A stretch of DNA of 64,000 nt from Thermacetogenium phaeum DSM 12270 (lineage in GTDB: Bacteria; Bacillota; DSM-12270; Thermacetogeniales; Thermacetogeniaceae), in the NCBI RefSeq assembly GCF_000305935.1, contig NC_018870.1:1606001-1670000 (forward strand). Direction: 5' to 3'. Positions 60,939-64,000 of this stretch are shown here, piece after piece. The translations under genes and the position numbers were made by a program. A model generated the notes under the pieces. That model searched no databases, was not told the DNA's origin, and saw only the letters and a program-made list of their open reading frames with translations. Each line of letters opens with the position of its first letter. Position 1 is the first letter of the stretch.

Positions 60939-61561
60939 CGCTCCTTGAGACCGGCGGTAATCTCAAAATTAAAAGCATCATCCAGCGCCGCGATCTTCTT
61001 CAGTGCAACATTCTGGAGGTAAGGAAGCCGGTTGAGGTTCTTTATGAAAACCCCCACAGAAGAAACCGTTCGGGAGGAGCCTTTTATACTGATGCTGTTC
61101 GCCCGGGCGAACTGATCGGGTTTTCCCCGGCCTTCCTTTTTCTCCGACTCCTCGCCTGAAGCTTCAGGGTCCGGGTATATTTCCAGCTCCAGCAGCCAGA
61201 GATCCACCGGCGCGATATTGTTGAGATCGTGGAATAAATCCGATAGAAGGCCCGCCCAGTTTTGATGTCTATCCAGGAGAGTACTGTACTCCTGATAAGC
61301 CGCCTCGGCGGCTATTCTTTTCTCCCGAACGTCTTCAACCCGGGAGAGCACCGGTCGCAGGGCGGTCAACTCCTGCCTGACGGCCGCAAGCTCGTTCTTG
61401 GCGCCCCAAAAGCTGAACAAAAAGTACCCGTACCCCCCCAACAGAAAGGCGAGCGAAAGAGTTAAGGCAATCAGCCTGACCAGACGGTGGACATCGACGA
61501 TCCCTTCCCGCTGGAGGCCGGGGGGAAGGAGATTCACCTTATAAGAATCCTGCGGCATCAA
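60935..61561 (-). CDS. pilN: Type IV pilus assembly protein PilN-like
   Basis: A 208-residue protein: short cytosolic YKVNLLPPGLQREG peptide that in the family inserts in PilM, one membrane helix (LIALTLSLAFLLGGYGYFLF), coiled coil, then a ferredoxin-like domain with SISIKGSSRTVSSVGVFIKN. It overlaps pilM by 4 bp. Confidence 0.9.
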   Translation of the reverse strand: MMPQDSYKVNLLPPGLQREGIVDVHRLVRLIALTLSLAFLLGGYGYFLFSFWGAKNELAAVRQELTALRPVLSRVEDVREKRIAAEAAYQEYSTLLDRHQNWAGLLSDLFHDLNNIAPVDLWLLELEIYPDPEASGEESEKKEGRGKPDQFARANSISIKGSSRTVSSVGVFIKNLNRLPYLQNVALKKIAALDDAFNFEITAGLKER

Positions 61562-62661
61562 GCATAGACCTCCCTCAGAGCAAGACCGATGGCCACGGAA
61601 AAGGACGGATCGAAGGCGACCCCCTCCGCCATCTCGATGTCCGGGATGCCCAGCTCTACTGGGATCTGCAGGGCACCGGACAAGTAATCCGTCACTCCCC
61701 GGAGCTTACCGGTGCCCCCGCTCAACAAAAGCCTCTCCACCCCCACCCTTTCTTGAGCAACATAAAACTCCAGGGACCTCTGCAGCTCCCTGGTGATTTC
61801 GGCCAGGCCGTCCCTCAAAACATAATCGAGCCGCATCCCCTCCGGAAAGCGGTCATTCGTCACGGCTACTGCTGTTTCCAGGTCGGCAAACTGCTCCCAT
61901 CCCTCAGACGGTGTACCGCCGCTATTGACAGGCATCACCCCGGCCTCTTCCTTCATCCGTTCGGCTTCGGCAAACTCCACCCCGAAAGCAACCATGACGG
62001 ACTTGGTCAGGATATTCCCCCCGACAGGCAAAAGGCGGGCAAAACGGATCTCCCCGTCCCGGACGATAACCAGATATGACGTGCTCATCCCGATATCGGC
62101 GATGGCGACGGTGCCCTCAACTTCCCTCCCGAAAAGGCGCCAGAGAGCAAAAACCTGCGCATCAACGGCGGTCACCGTCAAGCCGGCACGGGAAAAGATG
62201 CCGTAGTACTGGTAAACGGTAGCCGCCGGCACGACAAACAGCAGCACATTCACGATCGGCTCCTGCCCCTCTGCAGCCTCTCCCAATCGCACATAGCGGA
62301 TAATCAATTGTTCGAGAGGAGTAGGAACAAACTTTTCCACCTCGAATCTAATGGCCGCCTCCAGTTCTTTATCGCTCATTCGAGGGAAACGCAAAATGCG
62401 GCTGATCACTTTTTCCCCACCGATGCAGGTTATCACCTCATTCAGACTGAGATTTCTCAGCTCCCGCAGAGACTCAACAAGCTTCTCCTCATCTACCTCG
62501 TCCGACCAAACCCCTTTCGGGGAAGGGATGAACATTAGAGAGGTCACTAGGGGAACCCCGTCATATATTTGCACCTCGGCAGCCTTAATGCTATTGGTGC
62601 CCACATCGATCCCGATAAAGTTCGTCTTTTTGGGCAAATACTTTTGAAAGTAATCTTTCAT
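61558..62661 (-). CDS. pilM: Type IV pilus assembly protein PilM
   Basis: A 367-residue FtsA-like actin-fold ATPase that links the pilus membrane complex to the cytosol. Motifs: FIGIDVGTNSIKAAEV, GTVAIADIGMSTSYLVIVRD and LLLSGGTGKLRGVTDYLSGA. ATG 62661 is chosen since it gives the normal N-terminus; the ribosome site (AAGGCGG) is modest. Confidence 0.93.
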   Translation of the reverse strand: MKDYFQKYLPKKTNFIGIDVGTNSIKAAEVQIYDGVPLVTSLMFIPSPKGVWSDEVDEEKLVESLRELRNLSLNEVITCIGGEKVISRILRFPRMSDKELEAAIRFEVEKFVPTPLEQLIIRYVRLGEAAEGQEPIVNVLLFVVPAATVYQYYGIFSRAGLTVTAVDAQVFALWRLFGREVEGTVAIADIGMSTSYLVIVRDGEIRFARLLPVGGNILTKSVMVAFGVEFAEAERMKEEAGVMPVNSGGTPSEGWEQFADLETAVAVTNDRFPEGMRLDYVLRDGLAEITRELQRSLEFYVAQERVGVERLLLSGGTGKLRGVTDYLSGALQIPVELGIPDIEMAEGVAFDPSFSVAIGLALREVYA

Positions 62662-62797
62662 ATATAAATACCGCCTTTTAGCACCCTCACTTTTAAAATT
62701 ACCATCCTGTCGGTGCGAACTCGATCGCTCGAATTTAGAACACCCCTCAGCCACAATAAACTAAGGTCCGGCCTCTAACCTCTACCGAAAACCACAA

Positions 62798-64000
62798 TCA
62801 ACTTATCCACCTAGTAATTTTCAAAAAACTCGTAGCCTCGTTCGAATAATAATAATCAATGGCAATTTCATCATACTCGATTTCTATTGTACAGCCTGAG
62901 GAATCGATAAAAGGAGCAGTAATTGCACCGATCAACTTAGTTTTGTTTTTTATCGTAGCCTTTTCCTTTGAATAGAGAAAGGCCTGGATATAAGCCTCTT
63001 TATTGGGGTTTGGATGAGACTTAATTTCGATTTCATTGATCGCCAAAATTGTTAAGCAATCATCATCTTGACTTTTTTCCAAATATTTATTCTTATCTTG
63101 TTTTCCGATGGTCACCTTTCCATTCACTACGATGGTTGCTCTTCCTGAATAAATACCCGCTAGCGACAAATCACCATCAATAAAATAAATCCCCTCTTCA
63201 AAGTTCAAATCATCAGGTATTTCATAAAAATCGGCATTCTTCCTGTACCACTCTAAATTCTCATCGCTGAGAAGGTCGGGAAAAACAGAATCATCGGGTA
63301 TCAACGCAGCCAAATCATCCGGATTCATTTTGATAACATCCCCAGAGAATTCTACATCCTTCCCCCAGGTTACATTTTTATCGTTAGCAATATAGATGTT
63401 ACCAGTCAACTGGGAAAAGTCACCAATATAGACATCCTCCAATGCATAAATATTACCTATAACACTGGTAAATTTACTGTTTCCTTTCTCATCTTTTTTG
63501 TCCTGACTCTTGTTCCCATTTTCGAGATTAACTTTACCTCTGCAAAAAATATCTCCAATCAGTGTTGATCCTGCCGGAATATCTAGGTCATAATCACTTG
63601 TATAAATATCAACATCAAAATCAACTCCATGACCTTGAGGTAATCCTGAAATCTCTTCAGCCCATACACCTCTAAACAACTTCTCCGGGTATGCATATTT
63701 GATCAGAGCATCTACAATCAACGAAGACCTGCTTTGTTGATATCTCCCGATGGACCGAACCCTGACTGTAACTTCATTCGATAAAAAGTTTTCACTTGTC
63801 TTAATAACCCTTACTTCTTCAATGCGCCCTTCATTTGTGCTGCCAACAGGATAACTGACGTTGCTGAACAATACTTCCTTTGAATCATCTTCATCAAAAT
63901 CATCTTTAATCGAAAGTCCTCTTACCCAGGCAGGATCACTCTTGACTTTCGCCAGAGCCCTTTCTACGCCAGCTTCGGCAATGTAATAAGCCTTTTTCTG
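62798..64000 (-). CDS. PilX-like pilus assembly protein, cut by window edge
   Basis: The frame runs 400 residues from the stop at 62798 to the window end with no stop. At the edge QKKAYYIAEAGVERALAKVK matches the PilX N-terminal pattern (AEAG after the pilin helix), so the signal peptide and helix lie beyond 64000. The rest is rich in short beta-strand repeats around STLIGDIFCRGKVNLE and ASVIGNIYAL-like sequence, suggesting a beta-helical domain like those in bactofilin-like or DUF7305 proteins. The gene is clearly AT-richer than its neighbours. Confidence 0.8.
   Translation of the reverse strand, partial: QKKAYYIAEAGVERALAKVKSDPAWVRGLSIKDDFDEDDSKEVLFSNVSYPVGSTNEGRIEEVRVIKTSENFLSNEVTVRVRSIGRYQQSRSSLIVDALIKYAYPEKLFRGVWAEEISGLPQGHGVDFDVDIYTSDYDLDIPAGSTLIGDIFCRGKVNLENGNKSQDKKDEKGNSKFTSVIGNIYALEDVYIGDFSQLTGNIYIANDKNVTWGKDVEFSGDVIKMNPDDLAALIPDDSVFPDLLSDENLEWYRKNADFYEIPDDLNFEEGIYFIDGDLSLAGIYSGRATIVVNGKVTIGKQDKNKYLEKSQDDDCLTILAINEIEIKSHPNPNKEAYIQAFLYSKEKATIKNKTKLIGAITAPFIDSSGCTIEIEYDEIAIDYYYSNEATSFLKITRWIS

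Noticed and set aside
1-64000. tRNA, rRNA, CRISPR array or prophage
   Set aside because: No cloverleaf or rRNA sequence was seen in the gaps, no spaced repeats, and no phage structural genes.

Overview
The window looks like a chromosomal segment of an anaerobic, endospore-forming, Gram-positive (monoderm) Firmicute of the Clostridia/Thermoanaerobacterales type, with moderately high GC. The evidence is a dense set of sporulation genes (spo0A, spoIVB, spoIIA-sigF, spoVAC-AD-AE, spoIIM, spoIIIA operon, gerW), type IV pilus genes without an outer-membrane secretin, anaerobe-type 2-hydroxyacyl-CoA dehydratase activase relatives, a stand-alone oxaloacetate decarboxylase/pyruvate carboxylase type subunit, and an OLE RNA locus. 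The tandem folD genes and general gene content would fit an acetogen or syntrophic acetate oxidiser (a Thermacetogenium or Moorella relative), but that placement is inference. Every intact gene lies on the minus strand. The only plus-strand coding trace is a decayed transposase near 6.0-6.4 kb.

Layout from low to high coordinate (transcription runs the other way). 0.3-5.8 kb: gerW, DUF2953, scpB, scpA, trpS, a site-2 protease and lysA. 6.0-6.4 kb: transposase remnant. 6.4-9.5 kb: three-gene activase/dehydratase-like module. 9.5-11.8 kb: spoVAE, spoVAD, spoVAC and a dodecin. 11.9-13.5 kb: sigF-spoIIAB-spoIIAA behind a good sigma-H promoter. 13.6-18.8 kb: dacF, pyrimidine nucleoside phosphorylase, deoB, xerD, a YqzK-like protein. 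19.0-28.0 kb: spoIIM, a ComB-like protein, endonuclease Q, nudF, DUF3866, an M20 peptidase, two glycosyltransferases, and a SteB/SteA-like pair. 28.0-30.3 kb: spo0A (sigma-H promoter) and spoIVB.

30.4-42.6 kb is the OLE locus: recN, argR, nadK, tlyA, dxs, oapA, a roughly 640-nt structured non-coding RNA (OLE) with its own promoter, ispA, xseB, xseA, two divergent folD genes, nusB. 42.6-47.3 kb: DUF2273, amaP, asp23, accC and an unusual single reading frame that joins a carboxyltransferase to an AccB-type biotin carrier and carries an internal ribosome-binding site. 47.6-52.9 kb: spoIIIAH to spoIIIAA. 53-58.5 kb: a CD1247-like zinc-ribbon protein, efp, a Xaa-Pro peptidase, aroQ, pmbA and tldD. 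58.8-64 kb: a type IV pilus cluster (gspH-like pseudopilin, pilD, pilO, pilN, pilM) ending in a truncated, AT-rich PilX-like gene.

The strongest special features are the OLE RNA/OapA pair, the carboxyltransferase-AccB fusion, the FolD pair in which one copy has replaced catalytic residues, the SteA/SteB-glycosyltransferase cluster inside the sporulation region, and three exact 13-bp tandem duplications, each just 5' of an operon. I saw no tRNA, rRNA, CRISPR array, intact insertion sequence or phage genes.
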